64,000 bases of DNA from Capsulimonadaceae bacterium (GTDB lineage: Bacteria; Armatimonadota; Armatimonadia; Armatimonadales; Capsulimonadaceae). A program made the translations under genes and the position numbers. The notes beneath the pieces are model-generated. The model saw nothing but the letters and a program-made list of their open reading frames with translations, ran no database searches and was not told where the DNA came from. Every line of letters begins with the position of its first letter. The stretch's first letter is position 1. The DNA lies in the NCBI GenBank assembly GCA_031292625.1, contig JARLGU010000030.1:62001-126000 (forward strand). Reading direction: 5' to 3'. Positions 11,059 to 20,622 of the stretch are shown here, piece by piece.

Positions 11059-11676
11059 GTGGAAGTCAACCCGATGGAATATGTCGAAGAAGAAAAGGGC
11101 GCGGCCCAGGAACTTCTAGCCGAAGAGCGCAAAGACAGCAAGCTCAACGCCTGGGTGGCCATTGCGATCGCGCTGCTGGCGACGTTCGTCGCGATCTGCA
11201 CCGTCGCCGAACGCGGGCTTGTGAAGGAGATGCAGCACCAGCAGACGATTTCGCTCGACAGTTGGAACTTCTACCAGTCACGCACCATCCGCAGCGCGGT
11301 CGCCCAAACCGCCGCCGATCAGTTCGCAATCGAGGCGCTCAGTGCGACGGGCGCGTCGAAGGCGGCGTTTGAAAAGAAGGCGGCCGAATACAAGAAAGAG
11401 GCCGACTACCAGAACGATAAAAAGAAGGTGCAGATGGACGATGCGAAGAAGGCCGACGAAACGTACGAAAAGCTCAAACAGCGCGACGAGCATTACGAGC
11501 TTTCGGAAGCCATCCTCGCGATCGCCGTCTCATTGCTTGCGCTTACGTCGCTTACGCATAAGAAGTGGCTTTTCTTTGTCGCAATGGTTCCTACCGCAGT
11601 CGGCGCATTCCTTGGCTTTGCGGGACTCGCCCACATCCACCTGCACCTGGACGCGATATCGCGGCTGTTGCAGTAA
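11059..11676 (+). CDS. DUF4337-like membrane protein
   Basis: WVAIAIALLATFVAICTV TM, coiled region, two C-terminal TMs; GTG start with GGAGG upstream. Confidence 0.7.
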   Translation: MEVNPMEYVEEEKGAAQELLAEERKDSKLNAWVAIAIALLATFVAICTVAERGLVKEMQHQQTISLDSWNFYQSRTIRSAVAQTAADQFAIEALSATGASKAAFEKKAAEYKKEADYQNDKKKVQMDDAKKADETYEKLKQRDEHYELSEAILAIAVSLLALTSLTHKKWLFFVAMVPTAVGAFLGFAGLAHIHLHLDAISRLLQ

Positions 11677-11865
11677 CGCTCTCATTCCCTCGCCCGCGTC
11701 GTTCAACGGGCGGCGGCTTGGCAGTCTTCAGCTCATTGCGCCGCCTGCCAAAGCGCCCCCGCCCGCCCATGTCCGTTTTGGTCGCAAAAATTTGCAACAG
11801 GCGTATTAATTAGCATATTTCCAATGGAATAAGTCAAAAGAACTTCGTCAGCGCAAAGGATTCCC

Positions 11866-12750
11866 ATGACATTCCATCATCGCCCCAACGCTCTGCTCGT
11901 CACGATCGCCGCAGCGCTTGTTGCTGTGCCGGTCTTTGCAAGCCCCGTACGGGCGGCGCAAGACAATCCGGTTGGCGCCGCGCAGAAGATCGACAAAGGA
12001 ATGCAGCTCCTGGATGAGGACGAGTACGTCAAGGCCGAGACGAGCTTTAGAGAAGCCATTCGGCTGGAACCTGACAATGGCGAAGGCCAATGCGATGTCG
12101 GCCGGGCACTCTACTTTCAAAAGAAGTACGCGGCCTCGATGCCGTTCTTTGTGCAGGCAATCCGCCTGGAGCCGAACAAGGCGGACTACCGCGCCTGGCT
12201 TGGGTGGGCGCTCTATCGGCAGAAGCGCTACGCCGAAGCAGAGGTGTACTACCGCGACGCCATCCAGCTCGTCCCACAGATCGCGGAGTACCAGTGCTGC
12301 GTCGGCCGCGCACTCGATCGCCAAAAGAAACCCGCCGATGCAGAGCCGTTTTTTCGCGAGGCCGTCCGGCTCGCGCCGAACAACGCGGACTACGTTAACG
12401 ATCTCGGATGCGCCCTCTACGATCAGCAAAAGTACGCCGACGCCGAGCCGTTTTATCGCTTCGCTGTCCGGCTTGCTCCGAACTACGCGATGTACCGCAG
12501 CAATCTCGGATGGGTCTTAACGAAGCTGAACAGGGCTACCGAAGCCGAGCCGTACTATTGGGACGCCGTCCGGCTGGCCCCAACAGACGCCCGGTGGGCC
12601 GAGGATCTCGCTTGTGTCCTGTACGCCAAGAAGCAATTCGCAAAGGCGGATTACTACTATCGCAAAGCCGTGCAGCTCGAACCGGGCAATGCAAACTACC
12701 GGAAAGCTCTCGCGTGGGTGAAGGCGCATGAAGGTTCGGCGCATTCGTAA
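11866..12750 (+). CDS. Tetratricopeptide-repeat protein, secreted
   Basis: Repeated A.P.FR.AVRLAPNNADY..LG.ALY.Q.KYADAE units; signal peptide. Confidence 0.88.
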   Translation: MTFHHRPNALLVTIAAALVAVPVFASPVRAAQDNPVGAAQKIDKGMQLLDEDEYVKAETSFREAIRLEPDNGEGQCDVGRALYFQKKYAASMPFFVQAIRLEPNKADYRAWLGWALYRQKRYAEAEVYYRDAIQLVPQIAEYQCCVGRALDRQKKPADAEPFFREAVRLAPNNADYVNDLGCALYDQQKYADAEPFYRFAVRLAPNYAMYRSNLGWVLTKLNRATEAEPYYWDAVRLAPTDARWAEDLACVLYAKKQFAKADYYYRKAVQLEPGNANYRKALAWVKAHEGSAHS

Positions 12751-12974
12751 GCGCTATCCTCGTCCTCCACGCGCGCGAGTCTCCTGCCAACGCCGCGCTC
12801 GTTCCCGGCGGCATGGCAGCCGCGTAAGGCGCTAGCGTAAATGCGGACCGCCTGCAACGATATACGCAATCGCCCTGCCGCTATACCAACATCGACGAAA
12901 TTTCCCGTTCCGTTCGTCCTTCGCGACAAACCAAATGGCCCGCCGGTGGGGCATAGAAATGGAAGAGGGATTTC

Positions 12975-14681
12975 ATGATCGAGGAATCACGCGCGTCGAC
13001 GGTTGAGCGGGCAAAACATGGCGACACCAACGCATTCGACACGCTCGTAAGGCGCTACCAGAACACGGTCGTCGCGTACGCGCGCACTCTGCTGCGCGAT
13101 CCGGCCGCCGCGGAAGACGCCGCGCAAGAGGCTTTTGTCCAGGCGTGGCGCGACCTGCCGAGCTTAAAAGAGCCCGCTGCGTTCGGGGCATGGTTGCGGC
13201 GCATCGTATTCAAATTCTGCGATCGCAGCCGCCGCGCCGCCCAATGCACCCTGCCGCTCGACGAAAGGATCCGCCTGGCCGACGAGCGGTGCCCAGAAGC
13301 CGTTGTCGAACGTGCCGACGAGACCGCGCGCGTGCATGACGCAATCGATGCGCTGCCGTGCGCACTCCGCGAAGCCACCCTCCTCTACTACATGGCCGGT
13401 CACGACATCAAAGAGATCGCATCGTTCCTGGAAGTCCCGCAATCCACCGTAAAGAACCGGCTTTACGCCGCTCGCAAGCGGCTACGAAAGGACCTGTGGA
13501 CAATGGCCGAAACAATCCTTGAACAAGGCAAACCATCGGAAAGCGATGAGTTCACCGGCAACGTGCTGGCGCGAGTGCTGAGCGAGTTCCGCCGTCAGGA
13601 AGCCGCCGCCCCCCACACGGTGAATCGCGGATTGCTGGATGAGGGTCGAACCGCGTTATTTGAGATGATCGCAACCGACGGCCCGCTCGACGTCACCACC
13701 GTACGCGACGGATTCATGCTGCTCTGGCGCAAGAACGATTGGAGGACGCTCGCCGCCCTCCTGACCCGGTATCTAGCGCAGCCGCTCACGGATTCTGAGG
13801 CGGCGTGGGCCATGCTGCATCGGACAAGCATGATCGGAGGCAACGGCAGCGGCAGTGCCATCGGCGAATTACTCGCGTCCGAACTATTTGAAGATTGGCT
13901 CCGTGACAAATCACCGGCGTTATCCTACGAGTGGCCGTTCTATCCCGCTGCTGGAAATACGCCGGAGCCGGTATTGGACCGCGATGGGCTCAGAATCATC
14001 TGCCGGGGCGGAGCGGTGTGTTGCAGCTACTCGTATCGACGAGTGTGGCCAGGCAATAATGCCCTGGATAAACTGGATGCGGCGCTAGCGGAAATCCCGG
14101 TGACGACCAACAACCGTCAGGTTCGCTTTTGGGAGCTCATGGTCGCAATTCAGGCCTGCCATTTCGCCAGAGACACGGCTCGCGCCACGGGCTACGTTGC
14201 CCAAATGCGAGAACTCGCGGCCACTTCCGGCTCACCCTCGCTCGACACGGAGGATTGGGCCATGACGCTTGGCGAAGAACTTCGCCTGGCTGTTCGCGCC
14301 AAGGATGAGGCTTCTACGCAGTTAACTTTGGCATCGTTCGAGGCTAGTCTCGCGTCGGCTACGAATAGAGGCGCTGAGTGGGTCAGGCGCGCCCGTTATC
14401 GAGTTGCTTGCGATCTCGTGCAGGATAACAGGCACGATCTAGCTGTACCACTGTTCGAGATAAACGCGCTTTGCACACAGCCTGTAAGCGGCGGCTGGGA
14501 TTGGCTGATGTGGGCAGTCGCGCTCTGGCACGTCACGAAGGACCGCGAGCGGACGCTCACGCTGCTTCGCGAAGCAGCTCTGCACGGCCAGGACGATATA
14601 CCGAAAGAATTTGCGCGACGTCCCGAGTTCGCCGATGTCCGCGACGATCCGGAGTTCCTGCAGGCAATCGGACGAGAGTAA
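12975..14681 (+). CDS. ECF-type RNA polymerase sigma factor with long C-terminal extension
   Basis: Sigma2 (NAFDTLVRRYQNTVVAYARTLL..AAEDAAQEAFVQAW) and sigma4 (LREATLLYYMAGHDIKEIASFLEVPQSTVKNRLYAARKRLRK) followed by about 390 aa. Confidence 0.88.
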   Translation: MIEESRASTVERAKHGDTNAFDTLVRRYQNTVVAYARTLLRDPAAAEDAAQEAFVQAWRDLPSLKEPAAFGAWLRRIVFKFCDRSRRAAQCTLPLDERIRLADERCPEAVVERADETARVHDAIDALPCALREATLLYYMAGHDIKEIASFLEVPQSTVKNRLYAARKRLRKDLWTMAETILEQGKPSESDEFTGNVLARVLSEFRRQEAAAPHTVNRGLLDEGRTALFEMIATDGPLDVTTVRDGFMLLWRKNDWRTLAALLTRYLAQPLTDSEAAWAMLHRTSMIGGNGSGSAIGELLASELFEDWLRDKSPALSYEWPFYPAAGNTPEPVLDRDGLRIICRGGAVCCSYSYRRVWPGNNALDKLDAALAEIPVTTNNRQVRFWELMVAIQACHFARDTARATGYVAQMRELAATSGSPSLDTEDWAMTLGEELRLAVRAKDEASTQLTLASFEASLASATNRGAEWVRRARYRVACDLVQDNRHDLAVPLFEINALCTQPVSGGWDWLMWAVALWHVTKDRERTLTLLREAALHGQDDIPKEFARRPEFADVRDDPEFLQAIGRE

Positions 14682-14974
14682 TCGCGGACGGCGCATGTTG
14701 TAGAACAGCCGTCGCCCGGGAGGATGTTCGCGCGCGGGTATTGGCCCACGAATGACACAGCCTAGTCGCATTTCCCACGCCGCAGATGTCGACATTGTCG
14801 AATCCTACGTTCGTCATGAGGGACGGCAACCGGGCATGGGCGCACAGTTCGTTTCTGCGATCGCAAGCAACGGGGGATGTTCACTTACTTCGCTAATGCC
14901 GACGCGACGGCCGTTAACGACCGTTCTGAATGGGCAAGCAGCATAAATGCCGCTCGAAAGCCGCCTGCTCGCCT

Positions 14975-15030
14975 GAAATCCCTGTTCACAGGGATTTCCA
15001 GCTCAGGACGGTTATTCATGGCCGTCCTGA
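14975..15030. other. Tandem perfect hairpins
   Basis: GAAATCCCTG-TTCA-CAGGGATTTC (14975-14998) and TCAGGACGG-N10-CCGTCCTGA (15003-15030). Confidence 0.5.
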
Positions 15031-15132
15031 CACGACGCCCGTCAATAGCCGCTGATCGTTATGTACGCGATTTCCCTGTTGGCAGCAGCGCTTGAATAGA
15101 CCGGTCGCGCCCCACTCCCCTTCACACGCAAA

Positions 15133-15159
15133 CAGGGGGCAGGCCAAGCCTGCCCCCTG
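15133..15159 (-). terminator. Hairpin downstream of clpC
   Basis: Perfect 12-bp stem CAGGGGGCAGGC-CAA-GCCTGCCCCCTG. Confidence 0.65.
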
Positions 15160-15187
15160 CGCCTGTCTTATCTCGCCGTACCGATTT

Positions 15188-17686
15188 CTACACCGATGCG
15201 GACTCGCCGCCGACGGGTTCGTTGTAGACGCCGTCGTCGAGACCGAGCGGAGCGCCTTTGCGGAAGACGATCTTGTTCTCCTCGTCCACGTCGACGCGCA
15301 CGGTATCGTTGGCGACGAAGCGGCCGAGCAAAACCTCTTCCGATAGCGGGTCCTCGATCATGCGCTGGATCGCGCGGCGAAGCGGCCGTGCGCCGTACTG
15401 CGGATCGTAGCCTTCCTTGGCGAGGAGCGCCTTGACCGCCGGAGCGACCTCGAAGTCCATGCCATGCTGGCTGACCTGCTTGCCGACGCGAATGAGCATC
15501 AGATCGACGATCTGCAGGATCTCCTCCTCGCTGAGCGAGTGGAACATGATCGTCTCATCGACGCGGTTCAGGAACTCGGGGCGGAAGACCCTCTTGAGCT
15601 CATCCTGCACCTTGGTCTTGACGCTCTCGAAATTGCGGCTCATTTCGGGGCTGCGCGAACCGCGCGAAAAGCCCATCTCACGCTCGCCCTGCAGGAGCCT
15701 TGCGCCGACGTTCGACGTCATGATCAAAATGACGTTCTTGAAATCGACCACCCTACCCTGCGAGTCGGTAAGCCGCCCATCCTCCATCACCTGCAGGAGG
15801 ATATTGAACACCTCGGGATGCGCCTTCTCGATTTCGTCGAGCAGCACAACCGAGAACGGATTGCGGCGTACGGCTTCGGTCAGCTGGCCGCCCTCTTCGT
15901 AGCCGACGTACCCCGGAGGCGCGCCGACCAGTCGCGAGACAGCGAACCGTTCCATGTACTCGGACATGTCGATTCGGATCAGACGCTCCTCTTTTTCCAT
16001 CAAGATCTGAGTCAGCGCACGTGCAAGCTCGGTCTTTCCGACGCCGGTCGGTCCGAGGAAGATGAACGAGCCCATCGGTCGATTCGGATCCTTGAGACCG
16101 GAGCGCGAGCGGCGCAAAGCCTTCGAGATGGCGACAACCGCTTCGTGCTGGCCGATGATCCGTTTGTGCAGTTCGTCTTCCATGCGAAGCAGCTTCTGCG
16201 TCTCCGCCTCGACAAGGCGCGAAACGGGAATGCCGGTCCACGAAAAGACGATCTGCGCGATTTCGTCCTCGTCGACCGTCTTCTTGGCATCGGCTCGGCG
16301 CTCCTGCCACTCTTCGTCCAGCCGCCGAACCTTCTCTTCAAGCTCCGTCCGCTGTGCCTGGAGCTCGTAAGCTCGCTCGTACCGCTGATTGGCGGGGACG
16401 TTCTGGAGCTCCTTCTGGATATTCTGCAGCTCCAGCTTTGCCTCGCGCAGATCTTGCGGCGGCATCGCCGACCGCAGGCGAACACGCGAGGACGCTTCGT
16501 CGATCAGGTCGATGGCCTTGTCCGGCAAGAAACGATCCGAGATGTAGCGGTCCGCGAGACGCGCAGCGGCATCGAGAGCATCGTTCGTAATCTCGACGCT
16601 ATGGTGGATCTCGTAACGGCTTCGCAGGCCCTTGAGGATCTCGATCGCCTCTTCGACGCTCGGCTCCTTGACCTGGATCGGTTGGAACCGGCGCTGAAGC
16701 GCGGCGTCCCGCTCGATATACTTGCGGTACTCGTCCATCGTCGTCGCGCCGACGCACTGAAGCTCGCCCCTCGCGAGCGCTGGCTTCATGATGTTGGATG
16801 CGTCGATTGCGCCCTCGGCCGCCCCGGCGCCGACCAGCGTGTGCAACTCGTCGATGAACAAGATGACCTCGCCAGCCGCCTTGCGCACCTCTTCCATGAC
16901 GCGCTTCATGCGCTCTTCAAACTCGCCGCGATATTTCGTTCCCGCAACAAGAGCCGCAAGATCCAGGGCGACGATTCGCTTATCCTTGAGCATCTCGGGA
17001 ATGTCGCCGGTGACGATCCGCTGCGCGAGGCCTTCCGCGATGGCGGTCTTGCCGACGCCCGGTTCGCCAAGGAGGCATGGGTTGTTTTTGGTGCGGCGCG
17101 AGATAATCTGAATGACGCGCTCTATTTCGCTGTTGCGGCCGATGACGGGATCAAGCTTCTCTTCGCGAGCCAACTGCGTGAGATCGCGACCGAATTCGTC
17201 GAGCGTCGGTGTACGCCGTTTGGGGCTCGCGGCCGCGCTCTGCGGATTGTCGCCGCCTTCCTGCAGGCTGGTCACCTCGCGGCGCGTTCGCTCAAGATCG
17301 ACGCCCAGTTTGGATAGAACGCGGCCAGCCAGGCCCTCGTTCTCGCGGATCAGTCCCAGGAGGAGATGCTCGGTGCCGATGTAATTGTTGTTAAGCTGAC
17401 GCGCCTCGTCATAGGCGAGATCGATCACGCGCTTGGCGCGCGGCGTGAGCTGCATATCCTGCCCGAGCCTGCCGTCGCCGCGCGTCACCTGCCGTTCGAT
17501 CTCCGAACGGATACGCCCCAACGACACGCCAAGGCGATCGAGAATTCTGGCCGCGACACTGTCGTTTTCGCGAACCAAGCCAAGCAGGATGTGCTCGGTC
17601 GATACATAGTTCTCGCCCAGCCGCCCAGCCTCTTCTTGCGCGTAGAAGACGACCTTGCGTGCTCGCTCTGTAAATCTTTGCCACAT
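15188..17686 (-). CDS. clpC: ATP-dependent Clp protease ATP-binding subunit ClpC
   Basis: Clp N repeats, two Walker A motifs ([18 protein letters not shown]), UVR-like middle region. Confidence 0.95.
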   Translation of the reverse strand: MWQRFTERARKVVFYAQEEAGRLGENYVSTEHILLGLVRENDSVAARILDRLGVSLGRIRSEIERQVTRGDGRLGQDMQLTPRAKRVIDLAYDEARQLNNNYIGTEHLLLGLIRENEGLAGRVLSKLGVDLERTRREVTSLQEGGDNPQSAAASPKRRTPTLDEFGRDLTQLAREEKLDPVIGRNSEIERVIQIISRRTKNNPCLLGEPGVGKTAIAEGLAQRIVTGDIPEMLKDKRIVALDLAALVAGTKYRGEFEERMKRVMEEVRKAAGEVILFIDELHTLVGAGAAEGAIDASNIMKPALARGELQCVGATTMDEYRKYIERDAALQRRFQPIQVKEPSVEEAIEILKGLRSRYEIHHSVEITNDALDAAARLADRYISDRFLPDKAIDLIDEASSRVRLRSAMPPQDLREAKLELQNIQKELQNVPANQRYERAYELQAQRTELEEKVRRLDEEWQERRADAKKTVDEDEIAQIVFSWTGIPVSRLVEAETQKLLRMEDELHKRIIGQHEAVVAISKALRRSRSGLKDPNRPMGSFIFLGPTGVGKTELARALTQILMEKEERLIRIDMSEYMERFAVSRLVGAPPGYVGYEEGGQLTEAVRRNPFSVVLLDEIEKAHPEVFNILLQVMEDGRLTDSQGRVVDFKNVILIMTSNVGARLLQGEREMGFSRGSRSPEMSRNFESVKTKVQDELKRVFRPEFLNRVDETIMFHSLSEEEILQIVDLMLIRVGKQVSQHGMDFEVAPAVKALLAKEGYDPQYGARPLRRAIQRMIEDPLSEEVLLGRFVANDTVRVDVDEENKIVFRKGAPLGLDDGVYNEPVGGESASV

Positions 17687-18027
17687 GATCTCAGTACCCC
17701 CTGCCTGACCGAAGCTTCCCGGCCACGCTCAACCTCGCCATTGCCTCACCAGCCATTATACCCCGGCAGCTTCGGCATACTCGAAAGTCGCTCTCTTGCA
17801 GCTCACGACTTTGGACAATGCAACTCGCCCGTTGTTACAGGTCTGGCACGATCATGGACGAACGAAACCAAGATCCGTGGCAAGTAGCCATTTTGTCTTA
17901 CAAGCTGAATCACCCGAAGAGCGGCAAATCAATATGCCTGCCGCCTACATTGCCCACAACAGGACCGTATCGTGGCGAATGGCATACACACCCATAACCG
18001 CATTAGGCGGCACCGCGTTCCTGAGCC

Positions 18028-18162
18028 TAGCGCGCTGCCGCCGCCAGGTTCTTTCGCTGCGACGCATCGCCCGGCACGAGAGAGAGCGCGATCCGGAACT
18101 CCCCAGCGGCCTCGGGCCTGCGGCCGGGAGCTAGCAGCGCCGTGCCGAGGTTCGCGTGGGCT
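18028..18162 (-). pseudogene. Decayed TPR fragment
   Basis: Minus-strand reading AHANLGTALLAPGRRPEAAGEFRIALSLVPGDASQRKNLAAAAR* resembles a TPR repeat but is flanked immediately by stop codons. Confidence 0.4.
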
Positions 18163-18421
18163 CATTTGTCTCGGCCGCTGAGAGGGATTAGCCAGCGGGG
18201 CTCCGATTCAACGTCATTGAACCTCCCTGCGGCACGACCGCAGGGTATCTAAAGAATCGCCGCCATTAACCTGCTGCGGCTTGTCTCAGCCCAAGTGGGT
18301 CGGGACGATTATCTTCGAAATACCTTTTGTTAAGCGAAGAGACGTGCTGGTCCGTGGCAAGCCACGGGCAATCTTTAGTATTGAATCCCCACTCGCATTT
18401 TGAAATTCATGAAACCAACTC

Positions 18422-18450
18422 TTGACATAAACATGGATACATGTTATTCT
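18422..18450 (+). promoter_or_regulatory. Promoter and operator of GntR-pilin 3 unit
   Basis: TTGACA(18422-18427)-N17-TATTCT(18445-18450); perfect dyad AACATG-GATA-CATGTT (18430-18445) in the spacer. Confidence 0.65.
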
Positions 18451-18475
18451 AATCTATAATAAAAATGTTATATAT

Positions 18476-19627
18476 TTGCACACCACCGTTGCCATGAAAT
18501 ACGACAAAGTTGCGGAAGTTATCGAGCGGCGAATTCAACGCGGGGACTACGTCGTCAGCGGCGTCCCCGGGGAGCGCGAACTTGCGTCCGAGCAGGGCGT
18601 CAGCCACATGACCGCCCGGCGCGCGGTTCAGAAGCTAATCGACGAAGGCATTCTCGTCCGCAAATCGAATGGCCGGCTGATGCCAAGCGACAACGATACG
18701 TCCGACGACGGCCGGAAAACCAAGCAGGTTGCGTTTCTCGCCCCAGACTTCGATTCCCGCCAAATCTCGCTGTGGCGGCTCGCGCTAGTCGAAGCTGCGG
18801 CGAAGCATTCGATCGGCGTACGCGCGCTGAGTTACACGCATTGGGAAGATTTGACCGTATCGGAGACCTTCGCCGCATTCGACGCCACTTTTTTCATAGC
18901 GCTTCCGGACCTGATCCCGACACATGTCGACAATCTCCTGCGTTGCTTCGCTCCGCGCCTGGTGAGCCTGGAGCTTGATCTGTCACACCTTGGCGTTCGG
19001 TCGATAAATCCGTTCCCCGTTGTTTGCATACGCCGCTTGCTCGACCATCTTTACCAACTAGGCCATCGAAGCATCGACTGCCTCAACACGCAGCCTGTAG
19101 ACAAAATCGCTCTCGACCGCATCGCCCAATGGGAGCTATGGCGAACCCTTCAGGGAGTGGACGGCGTGCTGCATAACGATCCCGTAAAGGTCCTCGAGTC
19201 GCCATTGCCCAGGGCCTACGAACTCGTGTCACGCCTGATCGAGGAGAGACGGCTCACTTCGACCGCCATCCTTTGCAATACCGAACCCGCCGCAATCGGC
19301 GCAATCCGGGCGCTTCGCGAACACAACTATGTCGTCGGCCAAGACATCTCGGTCTGCGCGGTCAACGACGAAGGCTTGGCTCAATATTTGTCGCCTACAC
19401 TGACGTCATTGCAAATGGCCGATCCGAAGCCTTTTATTGAGCTCTGTTTGGAATGGATGAAGAATGACCAACCGGGATCGAACGGCCCCATGGCTCTGGA
19501 ACCGTTGGAAGTCCCAATCTTTATTGGCGAGTCAACTGGCCTTGCGCCCGCTGCGGAAAGCGAAGGGCCAAGGCCGCTCAAATCCATGGCAGGCTTGATC
19601 GGTCTAACCGCCGATGCCCGTCGATAA
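18476..19627 (+). CDS. GntR-HTH / LacI-type transcriptional regulator
   Basis: [50 protein letters not shown] winged helix plus sugar-binding-like domain. Confidence 0.85.
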   Translation: MHTTVAMKYDKVAEVIERRIQRGDYVVSGVPGERELASEQGVSHMTARRAVQKLIDEGILVRKSNGRLMPSDNDTSDDGRKTKQVAFLAPDFDSRQISLWRLALVEAAAKHSIGVRALSYTHWEDLTVSETFAAFDATFFIALPDLIPTHVDNLLRCFAPRLVSLELDLSHLGVRSINPFPVVCIRRLLDHLYQLGHRSIDCLNTQPVDKIALDRIAQWELWRTLQGVDGVLHNDPVKVLESPLPRAYELVSRLIEERRLTSTAILCNTEPAAIGAIRALREHNYVVGQDISVCAVNDEGLAQYLSPTLTSLQMADPKPFIELCLEWMKNDQPGSNGPMALEPLEVPIFIGESTGLAPAAESEGPRPLKSMAGLIGLTADARR

Positions 19628-19661
19628 GAAAAACGATAGCATACGATTAAGAGGAAATCCC

Positions 19662-20477
19662 ATGAGACGCATAAGCGCATTTACATTAATTGAATTACTC
19701 GTCGTTATTGCCATTATAGCAATTCTGGCGGCGATTCTTTTTCCTGTTTTCGCCACGGCGCGCGAAAAGGCTCGACAGGCGAGTTGCGCATCCAATGAGC
19801 GGCAACTCGGTCTCTCCGTCCTGCAATACGTCCAGGACTACGACGAAAAGTTCCCATGCGGACAACCCTACCAACTGTCCCCCGCGTACTTCATCGGCAA
19901 CGGCTGGGCCGGCGAGGTCTATTCCTATACAAAAAGCCGCGCGGTGTTCACTTGCCCGGACGATACCTATGTTCCATCAGCCGCGAACAGCGCATCTAAC
20001 TTTAGCCTTCAGTCGTACGCAATGAACGAGGACTTGGTCCGTAACGACAACCAGAGTCAGTTCTACACGAAGTGCGCCTATTCTTCGCTCACAACTCCCG
20101 TCAAAACGATCATGCTTATCGAGATCACGGGAATAAACTACGATGTAACGAGCCCCGTCGAAACAAATAGCGGCGTCTCATGCGGCGGGGACGTCAGCGG
20201 CTGGCCAGCCCCTGCCCTTGCGACTGGCAACATATATCCATATCCTGCCAGCGATAATCCATTGCCTTCTTACCCGGCTGGCCGTCATACGGGCGGCGCG
20301 AACTACCTGATGTGCGATGGTCATGTCAAGTATCTACTGCCGACTCTCGTTTCATCCGGAGTGGGCGCCGCTAACGCGTCGGACGCAGCCGCCGCCAACC
20401 AGTTCTGGTGGGTGACAGCGGAAGGCACGACCTATGGAGGCGCCGGATCGCATCCCGCGACATTCAGTCCGCGTTAA
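19662..20477 (+). CDS. Type IV prepilin-like protein, DUF1559/H-X9-DG type (pilin 3)
   Basis: [55 protein letters not shown]. Confidence 0.92.
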   Translation: MRRISAFTLIELLVVIAIIAILAAILFPVFATAREKARQASCASNERQLGLSVLQYVQDYDEKFPCGQPYQLSPAYFIGNGWAGEVYSYTKSRAVFTCPDDTYVPSAANSASNFSLQSYAMNEDLVRNDNQSQFYTKCAYSSLTTPVKTIMLIEITGINYDVTSPVETNSGVSCGGDVSGWPAPALATGNIYPYPASDNPLPSYPAGRHTGGANYLMCDGHVKYLLPTLVSSGVGAANASDAAAANQFWWVTAEGTTYGGAGSHPATFSPR

Positions 20478-20622
20478 ACCGGCGCGCCTCCGCATCCGAC
20501 ACATGCATCTCCGGGCAACGGCAGGCAATGACGGCGCTCGCATCGCCGCCCCGCCCGGAGAAGCCATTCATTTCGCACATGAGCATTCTCTTATGTGCGT
20601 CCATTTTCGCCTGGAGTTTCCT

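Noticed and set aside
15464-17317. 617-aa plus-strand ORF
   Set aside because: Lies antisense to clpC; a long ORF produced by high-GC codon structure, with no recognisable protein features
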